DNA of 64,000 nucleotides from Streptomyces sp. A 4/2 (GTDB taxonomy: Bacteria; Actinomycetota; Actinomycetes; Streptomycetales; Streptomycetaceae): contig NZ_CALNVW010000003.1 of NCBI RefSeq assembly GCF_940670765.1, positions 62,001 through 126,000 of the forward strand, given 5' to 3'. The notes below the pieces were generated by a model. The model did not search any database, was not told the DNA's origin, and was given only the letters and a program-made list of their open reading frames with translations. Positions 33,253 to 41,313 of the stretch are shown one piece after another (within the stretch, counting starts at the first letter, position 1; each line of letters opens with the position of its first letter). The position numbers and the translations under genes are program-made.

Positions 33253-34887
33253 TTACTTCTTGAAGACCTGAATGTCGGCGAAGACCGGAACACCGAAGGT
33301 GTCGTAGGTGACATCCTCAACGTTCTTGGAGTAGCCGGCGTTCGTCTTGTAGTACCAGAGCGGGATGGCCGGCATGTCCTTGATGAGCGCCTTCTCCGCC
33401 TCCTGGTAGAGCTTGACGGACTCGTCCAGCGTCGCGGCCTTGTCGGCGTTGGCGGAGAGCTTGTCGAACTCCTTGTTGGAGTAGCCACCCTCGTTACCCG
33501 CGGCGGTGGTGCCGTACAGGTCCTTCAGGAAGTTGGCGTTCAGCGGGTAGTCCTGCACCCAGCCCGAGCGGTAGAAGCTCTGGACCTTGTGGTTGGTGCG
33601 GACGTCGAGGGTCGTCTTGAAGTCGGCCTTCGAGTCGGGCTCGCACTTGACGCCGGTGTTCTGGGTGATGTTGGCGCAGACGGCCGTCACCCACTCCTTG
33701 TGGCCACCGTCGGCGTTGTACAGCACCGAGACCTTGGCGTTGGCGCCACCGGCCTCCGTGACGAGCTGCTTGGCCTTGGTGGGGTTGTACGTGCAGGCCT
33801 CACCACAGGCGTCGGCGTTGTAGCCCTTGACGGCCGGCGGCACGAAGCCGGTGGCCGGGATACGCGAACCGGCGAGCACCGTCTTGGTGATCGTGTCCCG
33901 GTCGATCGCCATCGAGATGCCCTGCATGAACTTCCCGCGGTCCTTCAGGCCCTTGATCGTCGGCGCGTACTCGGCGACGGCAATGGTCTGGATGGAGTTC
34001 TGCGGGGCGTCCACCGCGCGCTTGCCCAGGTCCTGGTGGTACTTGGCCATGTCGGCGGGGGCGACCTGGTCCAGCACGTCGAGGTTGTTGGAGACGGCGT
34101 CCTGGTAGGCGGCCTCGGCGGTCGTGTAGAACTTGAAGTCCACACCACCGTTCTTCGGCTTGTTCGGACCCGCGTACTTCGCGTACGTCTTGGTCAGGAA
34201 GTCCTTGTTGTGGTTCCACTTGACGTACTCGTACGGGCCGTTGCCGATGGGCTCCTGGCCGTACTTCTTCGGGTTCGTGTAGAAGACCTTGGGGAGCGGC
34301 GCGAAGGCGGTGTAGCCCAGCTTGTAGGTCCAGTACGGCGCCGGGTTGGCGAGCGTGACCTTGATCGTGTAGTCGTCCGGGGTGGACAGACCCGACATGG
34401 TCGCGGCCTTCGGGTCACCCTTCGCCGGGTGGACCTTGTCGTAGCCCTCGATGTCGGAGAACCAAGAGGCGTTCTGCTGCTGGTTCTTGGCGTTGGCGCC
34501 CCAGTTCCAGGCGTCCACGAACGACTTGGCGGTGACCGTCTCGCCGTTGTGGAACGTCCAGCCCTTCTTCACCTTGATGGTGTAGTGGCTGGCGTCGTCC
34601 TGCTTGATCGACTCGGCGACCGTGTTGGTCAGCGCACCCGTCTTGGCGTCGTAGTCGACGAGGCCGTCGAAGATGGCGTCGGCGATGCGGCCACCGCCGG
34701 TCTCCATACCGTTGGCCGGCTGGATCGGGTGCTGCGGCTCGCTGCTCTGGTAGCTGAGCACGCCCTTCGGGTCGACAGTCCCGCCGGCGTTGTCGCTGCC
34801 GGACTTGTCGTTGCCGCCACAGGCGGTCGCTGCCAGTGCGACAACTGCCGCCCCCGCGACCCACTTGGCGCTCTTGGCACCGCGCAT
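33253..34887 (-). CDS. Peptide-binding lipoprotein, OppA type (cluster 3)
   Basis: A 544-residue SBP_bac_5 lipoprotein. Sec signal peptide MRGAKSAKWVAGAAVVAL with lipobox LAATAC, then a Gly/Asp/Ser linker. Hallmarks: VKKGWTFHNGETVTAKSFVDAWNWG, PIGNGPYEYVKW, MQGISMAIDRDTITKTVL. The sequence is related to cluster 1 throughout, but the ligand-facing segments differ, so specificity has probably diverged. The ribosome-binding site GAGGAGGAA is very strong. I think this N-terminus resembles proteins annotated BldKB, but I cannot verify that here. Confidence 0.93.
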   Translation of the reverse strand: MRGAKSAKWVAGAAVVALAATACGGNDKSGSDNAGGTVDPKGVLSYQSSEPQHPIQPANGMETGGGRIADAIFDGLVDYDAKTGALTNTVAESIKQDDASHYTIKVKKGWTFHNGETVTAKSFVDAWNWGANAKNQQQNASWFSDIEGYDKVHPAKGDPKAATMSGLSTPDDYTIKVTLANPAPYWTYKLGYTAFAPLPKVFYTNPKKYGQEPIGNGPYEYVKWNHNKDFLTKTYAKYAGPNKPKNGGVDFKFYTTAEAAYQDAVSNNLDVLDQVAPADMAKYHQDLGKRAVDAPQNSIQTIAVAEYAPTIKGLKDRGKFMQGISMAIDRDTITKTVLAGSRIPATGFVPPAVKGYNADACGEACTYNPTKAKQLVTEAGGANAKVSVLYNADGGHKEWVTAVCANITQNTGVKCEPDSKADFKTTLDVRTNHKVQSFYRSGWVQDYPLNANFLKDLYGTTAAGNEGGYSNKEFDKLSANADKAATLDESVKLYQEAEKALIKDMPAIPLWYYKTNAGYSKNVEDVTYDTFGVPVFADIQVFKK

Positions 34888-35262
34888 GGGTTCCTCCTCA
34901 TGAGTCCACTGAATCAAGAAAGAGGGGCACGTTCTACGCGCGCTGACACCCCTGACAGCGTGCGTTTTCAAGTGCCCCGAGTGTGCTCGTGAGTCGACAC
35001 TCCCCACAGTGCTTGACCCATTGACCCGAGCTCAGTAACGCCAACTATTAAGTACGACCGGGCCGTAAACCACACTTAAAGGGTCTCGTTTTTACAACAT
35101 CGGCCCCGGCGCCTTGCCCGAAATCCGGACAAACCAAGCACAGACAGACACCCGCGAAACGGACTGTTAACGCAACTTCCGGAGAGTGCCGACCGATATC
35201 CGGACACTTGACTCCCGAAAATCGGTTGCCGAGCCGGGAGTTGCGATCCCTCTCGCAAACGA
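34888..35262 (-). promoter_or_regulatory. Promoter and structured leader region of cluster 3
   Basis: No gene is supported in this 375-base stretch. Near the SBP gene it holds a nested inverted repeat: GGGGCAC (34924-34930) with GTGCCCC (34972-34978), enclosing 10-base arms (34936-34945 with 34956-34965, one mismatch) and a 10-base loop. If transcription begins upstream, the leader RNA would form a long two-tier stem. Further out the sequence is AT-rich (CGTACTTAATAG and GTAAAAACG on the minus strand), the likely promoter zone. The remainder shows nothing recognisable. Confidence 0.45.
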
Positions 35263-35301
35263 ACGACCCGGTCACCCCGCAGCGCGGGGTGACCGGGTCG
35301 T
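35263..35301 (-). terminator. Terminator hairpin of typA
   Basis: A perfect 18-bp stem (35263-35280 with 35284-35301) closed by a 3-base AGC loop, 22 bases after the typA stop codon. Confidence 0.85.
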
Positions 35302-35323
35302 CACAGAGGAGTACCCCGGGGCG

Positions 35324-37195
35324 TCAGCGCTTGGCGCGCGACGCGCTCCGGCCGCGCTCCTTCTGGTCCAGGACGACCTTGCGGATACGCACGGTCTCCG
35401 GGGTCACCTCGATGCACTCGTCGTCGCGGCAGAACTCCAGCGACTGCTCCAGCGACAGCTTCCTGGCGGGCACCACGTTCTCCGTGGTGTCCGCGGAAGC
35501 CGCACGCATGTTGGTGAGCTTCTTCTCCTTGGTGATGTTCACGTCCATGTCGTCGGCGCGCGAGTTCTCGCCGATGATCATGCCCTCGTAGACCTCCGTG
35601 GTGGCCTCGGTGAAGATGACACCGCGCTCCTGGAGGTTGACCATCGCGAACGGCGTCACGACGCCCGCGCGGTCCGCGACCAGCGAACCGTTGTGACGGG
35701 TCCGCAGCTCGCCGAACCACGGCTCGTGGCCCTCGAAGAGGGAGTGCGCGATGCCGGTACCGCGGGTCTGCGTGAGGAACTCCGTACGGAAGCCGATGAG
35801 TCCGCGGGACGGCACGATCCACTCCATGCGGACCCAGCCCGAACCGTGGTTCGTCATGGTCTCCATGCGGCCCTTGCGGGTCGCCATCAGCTGCGTGATG
35901 GCGCCGAGGTGCTCCTCCGGCGAGTCGATCGTCATGCGCTCGATCGGCTCGTGCGTCTTGCCGTCGATCTGCTTGGTGACGACCTCGGGCTTGCCGACGG
36001 TCAGCTCGAAGCCCTCGCGGCGCATCTGCTCGACCAGGATGGCGAGCGCGAGCTCACCACGGCCCTGGACCTCCCAGGCGTCGGGGCGCTCGGTGTCCAG
36101 GACGCGGAGCGAGACGTTACCGACCAGCTCACGGTCCAGACGGTCCTTGATCTGCCGGGCGGTGACCTTGTGGCCCTTGCCGCCCTTGCCCACCAGCGGC
36201 GAGGTGTTCGCACCGATGGTCATCGAGATGGCGGGCTCGTCGACCGTGATCAGCGGCAGCGCGATCGGGTTCTCCGGGTCGGCCAGCGTCTCGCCGATCA
36301 TGATGTCCGGGATACCGGCGATGGCGCAGATGTCGCCCGGACCGGCCTTCTCGGCCGGCTTGCGGGTGAGCGCCTCCGTCATCATCAGCTCGGTGATGCG
36401 GACGTTGGACATCGAGCCGTCACGCTTGATCCAGGCGACGGTCTGGCCCTTGCGCAGCTCGCCCTGCTCGACACGGCAGAGCGCGATACGGCCGAGGAAG
36501 TTGTCGGCGTCGAGGTTGGTGACGTGCGCCTGGAGCGGGGCGTCCTCGTCGTACTCGGGTGCCGGGACGTGCGACAGGATCGTGCTGAAGAACGGCTCCA
36601 GGTTCTCGCTGTCCTGCGGGACCGTGCCGTCCTCCGGCTTGGTCAGCGAGGCGACACCGTCACGGGCGCAGGCGTAGACGATCGGGAACTCGATCTGGTC
36701 CTCGTCGGCGTCCAGGTCCAGGAACAGGTCGTACGTCTCGTTGACGACCTCGTCGATCCGGGAGTCGGGACGGTCCGTCTTGTTGATGCAGAGGATGACC
36801 GGCATCCGCGCGTCCAGCGCCTTGCGCAGCACGAAGCGGGTCTGCGGCAGCGGTCCCTCGGAGGCGTCGACGAGGAGAACGACCGCGTCCACCATCGAGA
36901 GACCGCGCTCGACCTCACCGCCGAAGTCGGCGTGGCCGGGGGTGTCGATGATGTTGATCGTGATGACGTCGCCGCCATCCTTCGGGTGGTACTTCACGGC
37001 CGTGTTCTTGGCCAGGATCGTGATGCCCTTCTCACGCTCCAGGTCGTTCGAGTCCATCATGCGGTCGTCGAGGTGCTCGGCGGCGTGCGCGGCGAAGGCG
37101 CCCGCCTGCTTGAGCATGGCGTCGACCAGGGTGGTCTTGCCGTGGTCGACGTGGGCGACGATGGCTACGTTACGGATGTCGTGGCGCGTGGGCAT
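35324..37195 (-). CDS. typA: Ribosome-associated translational GTPase TypA/BipA
   Basis: A 623-residue GTPase of the EF-G/LepA superfamily. It binds the ribosome and helps 50S assembly and stress adaptation. The G domain has G1 AHVDHGKTT (residues 14-22), G3 DTPGHADFGG and G4 NKTD. The BipA-specific C-terminal part includes GRGELALAILVEQMRREGFEL and SRGLIGFRTEFLTQTRGTG. Length is normal. The ATG at 37195 has a rather distant GAGAGAAG site. It ends in a strong hairpin and appears to be monocistronic. Confidence 0.95.
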   Translation of the reverse strand: MPTRHDIRNVAIVAHVDHGKTTLVDAMLKQAGAFAAHAAEHLDDRMMDSNDLEREKGITILAKNTAVKYHPKDGGDVITINIIDTPGHADFGGEVERGLSMVDAVVLLVDASEGPLPQTRFVLRKALDARMPVILCINKTDRPDSRIDEVVNETYDLFLDLDADEDQIEFPIVYACARDGVASLTKPEDGTVPQDSENLEPFFSTILSHVPAPEYDEDAPLQAHVTNLDADNFLGRIALCRVEQGELRKGQTVAWIKRDGSMSNVRITELMMTEALTRKPAEKAGPGDICAIAGIPDIMIGETLADPENPIALPLITVDEPAISMTIGANTSPLVGKGGKGHKVTARQIKDRLDRELVGNVSLRVLDTERPDAWEVQGRGELALAILVEQMRREGFELTVGKPEVVTKQIDGKTHEPIERMTIDSPEEHLGAITQLMATRKGRMETMTNHGSGWVRMEWIVPSRGLIGFRTEFLTQTRGTGIAHSLFEGHEPWFGELRTRHNGSLVADRAGVVTPFAMVNLQERGVIFTEATTEVYEGMIIGENSRADDMDVNITKEKKLTNMRAASADTTENVVPARKLSLEQSLEFCRDDECIEVTPETVRIRKVVLDQKERGRSASRAKR

Positions 37196-37406
37196 GGGTG
37201 GCTTGCGCTTCTCTCAGCTCGTGGGATGCGGCGTCTGTCCTGGTACGCCCGCCGGGCGGACGCGCCACGGCCAGTCCCATGGTACGGGGCCTGCGCACCC
37301 GGGGCTTCCCGGGCGAGCGATACGGGCCCCGCGGCCGGGCGCCCCAAGGGGTCCGCGGGGTCCGCGCGGAGCTGTGCGCCTCGCTGTCCGCCCTGGCCAC
37401 GGGGTA
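37196..37406 (-). promoter_or_regulatory. typA upstream region
   Basis: No gene is seen between the typA start and the hairpin of the next gene. The region is GC-rich throughout and must hold the typA promoter, but I could not identify -35/-10 elements with confidence. Confidence 0.3.
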
Positions 37407-37454
37407 CGGAAACGCCCTGGCCCGCCGGGGGAACGGCGGGCCAGGGCGTTTCCG
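37407..37454 (-). terminator. Terminator hairpin of the orphan SBP gene
   Basis: A perfect 20-bp stem (37407-37426 with 37435-37454) with an 8-base loop, 25 bases after the stop codon at 37479. One of the strongest hairpins in the window. Confidence 0.88.
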
Positions 37455-37478
37455 GTACGGGCCGGATCCGGTGGGTCC

Positions 37479-39683
37479 TCAGGACTTCCTGGCGGATTTC
37501 AGGAAGCCGATGTCCTGGTAGCGGGGGGTCGCGAAACCGAAGGCACCCGCGTTGGCCACGGCGGGCTTCACGGCGACCAGTTCCGGGCGCTGATAGAGCG
37601 GGATCGACCCTGCGGCGGCCCAGATATGGGCGTCGGCCTGCTTGACCAGGTCCTGTGCCGCTTTCGCGTCGAGCTCACCGGCCGCGCGGTCGAAGAGCTG
37701 GTCGATGCGGTCCGTGCCGACCCGGGTGTAGTTCTGGTCGACCATCAGCGAGCCGTCGGAGGCCACCGCGGGCTTGGCGTAGATCGGCCGGGCGTCCGTG
37801 GCCGGGTAGGCGGTGGCGGGCCAGGAGTAGAGGGCCAGGTCGTAGTCGCCGGACGCGATGTGGTCCTTGAAGTAGGAGGCGCTGTCGACCTTGGTGATCT
37901 CCGTCCGGATGCCGACCGCGTCCAGCTCCCGCGTGATCTTGGTGCCGACGCTGTTCAGCGACTCGGTACCGGGCCCCGAGGGGAGCACGAACCGCAGGGA
38001 CAGCGCCTTGCCGTCCTTGCCGAGTGCTCCAGCGGGGGCCGCCGCGGCCGGAGCCGCGGTGCCCTCGGGGGCGTAGGCACCCGCGATCCGGTGCTTCTCG
38101 TCCCCCGACTGACCCATCGCCTGACCCCTCGCCTGACCGATCGGCTTCGAGTCGTCCTGCGAGGAGCTCTCCGGCTTCGCGGACTTCGACGGCGCCGCCG
38201 ACTGCTCCGGCTTCCCGGAGGCCGACGGTCCGTCGGACGCCGCCGGGCTCCCGGGCGCCCGGCTCTCCCCCTTGTCGGGCTTGCTCCCGGCCTTGGTGCC
38301 CTCCTCGGTCCTGCGGGCGCCTCCGATCGTCCAGCCCGCGTCGGCCAGCAGCGCCTGGGCCTTCCCCGGGTCGTGGCCGCCGAGGGACCCGCTGTTGTCC
38401 GCGTAGTCCTGCTGGCCGGCCAGCGCGAGGTGGCTGCCCGGCGGCCGGGCGGGCAGGCCGAGCGGCTTCAGTACGTCGGTCGCGATCTGCTCGCGGTCCA
38501 GCGCCCTGGCGACCGCGCGGCGCACCCGCTCGTCGGAGAGCGGGCCCGAGCTGCCGTTCATGGCGAGCTGGGTGAAGGCGGGCTGCAGGGACTTGCGGAC
38601 GACGTAGCTGTGCAGGGCCGCCTGCTGCTTCGCGTACTCCTGGCGTGCTTCCCTCGTCCGGGCCGCCGCCCGGCTCGCCGCCTCCTGTGCCTGCTCGCCG
38701 TCGGCGCCGTGCGCCGCCGCCCAGGCCAGCAGCGCGTCGGCGGGCCGCACCTCGCTGCCGGGGCCGTGCGTCAGCGGCTGGCCGCTGTTCCCGTCCTTGT
38801 CGGCGAGGGTGATCCGGCCGGCGGCCGACTCGTCCACGTCCGCGATGTCGAGCGAACCGGCGGTCAGCGCCGCGGTGCGCCGGTCGGCCGGTACGGCGGC
38901 CAGCACGAGCGAGTCGAGCTTGGGCTGCTGCCCCCACCAGTGCGGGTTGCGTACGAGCGTGGTCTCCTTCGCGTCGCGGTCCACACCCTTGATGCCGAAC
39001 GGCCCCGCCGTGGCCGCGATCGTCTTGCGCGCGCCGTCGTTGAAGGAGTCCGGGGTGCCCATGACCTCCTTCGGGTACAGCGGCGTGAAGAGTGAACGCC
39101 AGTCCGCGTAGGGCCTGTTGAAGGTGACCTCGACCTCCAGGTCGTCCTTTCCCTTCTCGATCTTCTCGATCCGGTCGTAGCCCGCGTTGCGCGCTGTCCA
39201 GTACCCGGAGTCCTTGCCGCTCAGGGCCCGCCACTGGGCCACGAAGTCGGGTGCGCCGATCTCCCGGCCGTTGCTCCAGACAGCCTTCTGGTTGATCCGG
39301 TAGCGGACGACCTGCTTCGGCTCCGTCTTGATGACGTCCGCCGATTCCAGGTAGTCGCCGTTGAGCTGCGGACGCCCCGCCGCGTCGAGGGTGAACAGCG
39401 CGGGCAGGACGGCGCCCGCGACGCGTGAGGTGGCCGTGCCCGCGTCGGCCTGGAAGGTGTTGAGCGTCGCGGGCATCGAGTCGACCGCCCAGCGCAGCGT
39501 TCCGCCGTCGGCCAGCTTCGCCCGCGCGGCCGTCCCGACGTCCGGGGCCACCGCCTTCGCGTCCTTGCTGTGGTGGTCGCTCGAACCGCACCCGGCCAGC
39601 ACGGGCAGCGCGAGTACACCGGTGGCGAGGAGCGCGACGCTGCGGCGCTTTGCTCTCCCGTGTGGAACGCCGACGTGGGACAT
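37479..39683 (-). CDS. Large orphan peptide-binding lipoprotein (SBP_bac_5 family)
   Basis: A 734-residue lipoprotein with lipobox LAGC after a signal peptide (RAKRRSVALLATGVLALPV). The SBP_bac_5 core is recognisable (VVRYRINQKAVWSNGREIGAPDFVAQW, SDERVRRAVARALDREQIATDVL). It is ~150-200 residues longer than usual through two insertions. One is an Ala/Glu/Arg-rich helical segment (about 318-358), the other a disordered Ser/Pro/Lys/Gly-rich stretch (about 475-590). No permease or ATPase gene adjoins it, so it may feed one of the three Opp systems nearby or act as a binding or sensing protein. GGAGGT precedes the ATG at 39683. Confidence 0.85.
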   Translation of the reverse strand: MSHVGVPHGRAKRRSVALLATGVLALPVLAGCGSSDHHSKDAKAVAPDVGTAARAKLADGGTLRWAVDSMPATLNTFQADAGTATSRVAGAVLPALFTLDAAGRPQLNGDYLESADVIKTEPKQVVRYRINQKAVWSNGREIGAPDFVAQWRALSGKDSGYWTARNAGYDRIEKIEKGKDDLEVEVTFNRPYADWRSLFTPLYPKEVMGTPDSFNDGARKTIAATAGPFGIKGVDRDAKETTLVRNPHWWGQQPKLDSLVLAAVPADRRTAALTAGSLDIADVDESAAGRITLADKDGNSGQPLTHGPGSEVRPADALLAWAAAHGADGEQAQEAASRAAARTREARQEYAKQQAALHSYVVRKSLQPAFTQLAMNGSSGPLSDERVRRAVARALDREQIATDVLKPLGLPARPPGSHLALAGQQDYADNSGSLGGHDPGKAQALLADAGWTIGGARRTEEGTKAGSKPDKGESRAPGSPAASDGPSASGKPEQSAAPSKSAKPESSSQDDSKPIGQARGQAMGQSGDEKHRIAGAYAPEGTAAPAAAAPAGALGKDGKALSLRFVLPSGPGTESLNSVGTKITRELDAVGIRTEITKVDSASYFKDHIASGDYDLALYSWPATAYPATDARPIYAKPAVASDGSLMVDQNYTRVGTDRIDQLFDRAAGELDAKAAQDLVKQADAHIWAAAGSIPLYQRPELVAVKPAVANAGAFGFATPRYQDIGFLKSARKS

Positions 39684-39924
39684 GGCTGGTACCTCCGGGG
39701 CCGACCTCGGCATTCCGGGAGGGAACGCACGAGAATCTACGGGTTTGGTGGCATTTCATGTTGATCACACCTATGACCCCTTCACTGAAGGGGAGGGGTC
39801 GCGCGGTCCGTGGGAGACACGGCGGGGCGCGCCCGAACCCCACCCGGGCGGCTCAAGGGGCGGCTCACCGGGTGGCGCCCGCCCGGGAACCGTGCCCCGG
39901 GGCGCCGCCGCCGACCGGTGGGCC
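39684..39924. promoter_or_regulatory. Divergent region between the orphan SBP gene and the LacI gene
   Basis: No gene is supported. The SBP-proximal part is AT-rich (GTTGATCACACC, GGCATTTCATG) and on the minus strand TAGATT (complement of 39735-39740) could be a -10 element. A small hairpin CCCCTTC-ACT-GAAGGGG lies at 39777-39793. The rest is GC-rich without evident signals. Confidence 0.35.
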
Positions 39925-39967
39925 TTGCCCACTCGCAGGGTCCACGCCTAGGGTGAATGCGCTTTCA
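39925..39967 (+). promoter_or_regulatory. LacI-gene promoter overlapped by a LacI-type operator
   Basis: TTGCCC (39925-39930) and TAGGGT (39949-39954) with an 18-base spacer form a good principal-sigma promoter. Immediately overlapping its -10 and the expected start point is TGAATGCGCTTTCA (39954-39967), a palindrome with one mismatch around a central CG as in LacI-family operators. The same pattern occurs before the sugar operon at 44000-44013. Confidence 0.6.
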
Positions 39968-40015
39968 TTGGCAGTCGGGAAACGGCACAGGAACGAGAAA
40001 CGGGCGGTCGATCGG

Positions 40016-41080
40016 GTGAGCACAGCCCCCACGGTGTACGACGTCGCCGAGCGGTCGGGCGTCTCCATCGCGACCGTGTCACGGGTCTACCGCACCCCCG
40101 ATTCGGTGCGGGCCCAGACCCGTGAGCGGGTGCTCGCCGCGGCCCGCGAGCTGGGGTACGTACCGAGCGGGAACGCCCGGGGACTGGCCAGCCGCTCCAC
40201 CGGTGTGCTCGGGCTGTGCTTCCCGGACATGGCCGACCCGGACACCGACTCCGGGGCGGAGGACGAGGCCGACGACAATGCCGCGATGCTCTACTCGGAC
40301 CAGATCATCCGCGGGATGGAGCGGGCCGCGCGGCGGCACGGGTACGCGCTGCTGATCGCCGCGTCCCTGAAGGGCGGACCCGAGAGCCTGGTGGCCAAGG
40401 TGGCGGGGCGGGTCGACGGCTTCGCCGTGCTGGCCAGGACCGTGCCGACCGAGGACCTGGAGGTCATCTCGCGCCGGCTGCCCGTGGTGATGCTCGCGGG
40501 GCCGCGCGAGATAGACCACCTCGACCACATCGAGGCCGCGAACTCCGACGGGGAACGGGAGTTGACCCGCCACCTCATCGAGCACCACGGCCTGCGGCGG
40601 CTCGCCTTCATCGCGGGCGAGAAGGAATCGCCGGACGCGGAGGCGCGGTTCCGCGGATACCAGGAGGCGTGCCGCGCGGCCGGGCTGCCGGTACGCGACG
40701 AGCCCGATCTGCGCGCGGTGATGATGACGCAGGCGGAGGGCGCGAAGGCCGCGGACGCGCTGATCGACCGCGACACCGCGGGCCCGCCACAGGCCATGCT
40801 GTTCGCCAACGACCAGATGGCGGCGGGCGCCTTGCACGCGCTGCAGCGGCGAGGGCTGCGGGTGCCCGACGACGTGGCCGTGACCGGGTTCGACGGCATT
40901 CCGCTGAGCCGCCTCGTACGGCCCGCGCTGACGACGGTGCGCCAGCCGATGCGCAGGATGGGCGAGGAGGCGGTCGAGCGGCTGGTGCAACGGCTCGCGG
41001 GTCCGGAGGGCGACGAACCGGTTTCGCTGATGCTGCCGGTCACGCCGGTGTACCGGGCGAGCTGCGGGTGCGGCGAGTAG
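40016..41080 (+). CDS. LacI-family transcriptional repressor
   Basis: A 354-residue regulator. The N-terminal helix-turn-helix is TVYDVAERSGVSIATVSRVYRTPDSV and the hinge helix NARGLASRSTGVLGL carries the operator-intercalating leucine. The periplasmic-binding-protein-like core binds a sugar effector (QIIRGMERAARRHGYALLIA, FANDQMAAGALHALQRRGLRVPDDVAVTGFDG, LTTVRQPM). GTG at 40016 gives a standard LacI start. It has no clear ribosome-binding site. Promoter and operator lie 50-90 bases upstream. The matching operator 4 kb downstream suggests it represses the SBP-permease-beta-glucosidase operon and itself. Confidence 0.9.
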   Translation: MSTAPTVYDVAERSGVSIATVSRVYRTPDSVRAQTRERVLAAARELGYVPSGNARGLASRSTGVLGLCFPDMADPDTDSGAEDEADDNAAMLYSDQIIRGMERAARRHGYALLIAASLKGGPESLVAKVAGRVDGFAVLARTVPTEDLEVISRRLPVVMLAGPREIDHLDHIEAANSDGERELTRHLIEHHGLRRLAFIAGEKESPDAEARFRGYQEACRAAGLPVRDEPDLRAVMMTQAEGAKAADALIDRDTAGPPQAMLFANDQMAAGALHALQRRGLRVPDDVAVTGFDGIPLSRLVRPALTTVRQPMRRMGEEAVERLVQRLAGPEGDEPVSLMLPVTPVYRASCGCGE

Positions 41081-41147
41081 GAGCGCGCGGGCCGTTCGGC
41101 GGGTAACCTCGGTTCGGCGAACAGGCCCTGGCCCTCTAGGAGTTGGA

Positions 41148-41174
41148 ATGCCCGGCTACCCCGGCGCGCGTTGA
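41148..41174 (+). CDS. Possible 8-residue leader peptide upstream of the MFS gene
   Basis: A short frame MPGYPGAR-stop has an excellent ribosome-binding site (TAGGAG, 5-6 bases before its ATG) and lies about 140 bases before the MFS start. It is followed by a perfect 7-bp hairpin GTGCCGC-N9-GCGGCAC (41205-41227). Leader peptides with this layout control some antibiotic-resistance genes by ribosome stalling. Here it is only a structural resemblance. Confidence 0.35.
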   Translation: MPGYPGAR

Positions 41175-41313
41175 CGTCATAGGTCGCGACCGACCCGTCA
41201 TCGCGTGCCGCCCTTGATCTGCGGCACAGCGAGCCTTCCCCCGCCCATGTCCCGGTGCGTTCTTCCGCGCGTCGGGTAGCGGGCCTTGCCCTCCGCCGTT
41301 CAAGGGGCCTCCT

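Noticed and set aside
35186..37645. 819-codon plus-strand frame opposite typA
   Set aside because: TypA on the minus strand is unambiguous, so this is a shadow frame.
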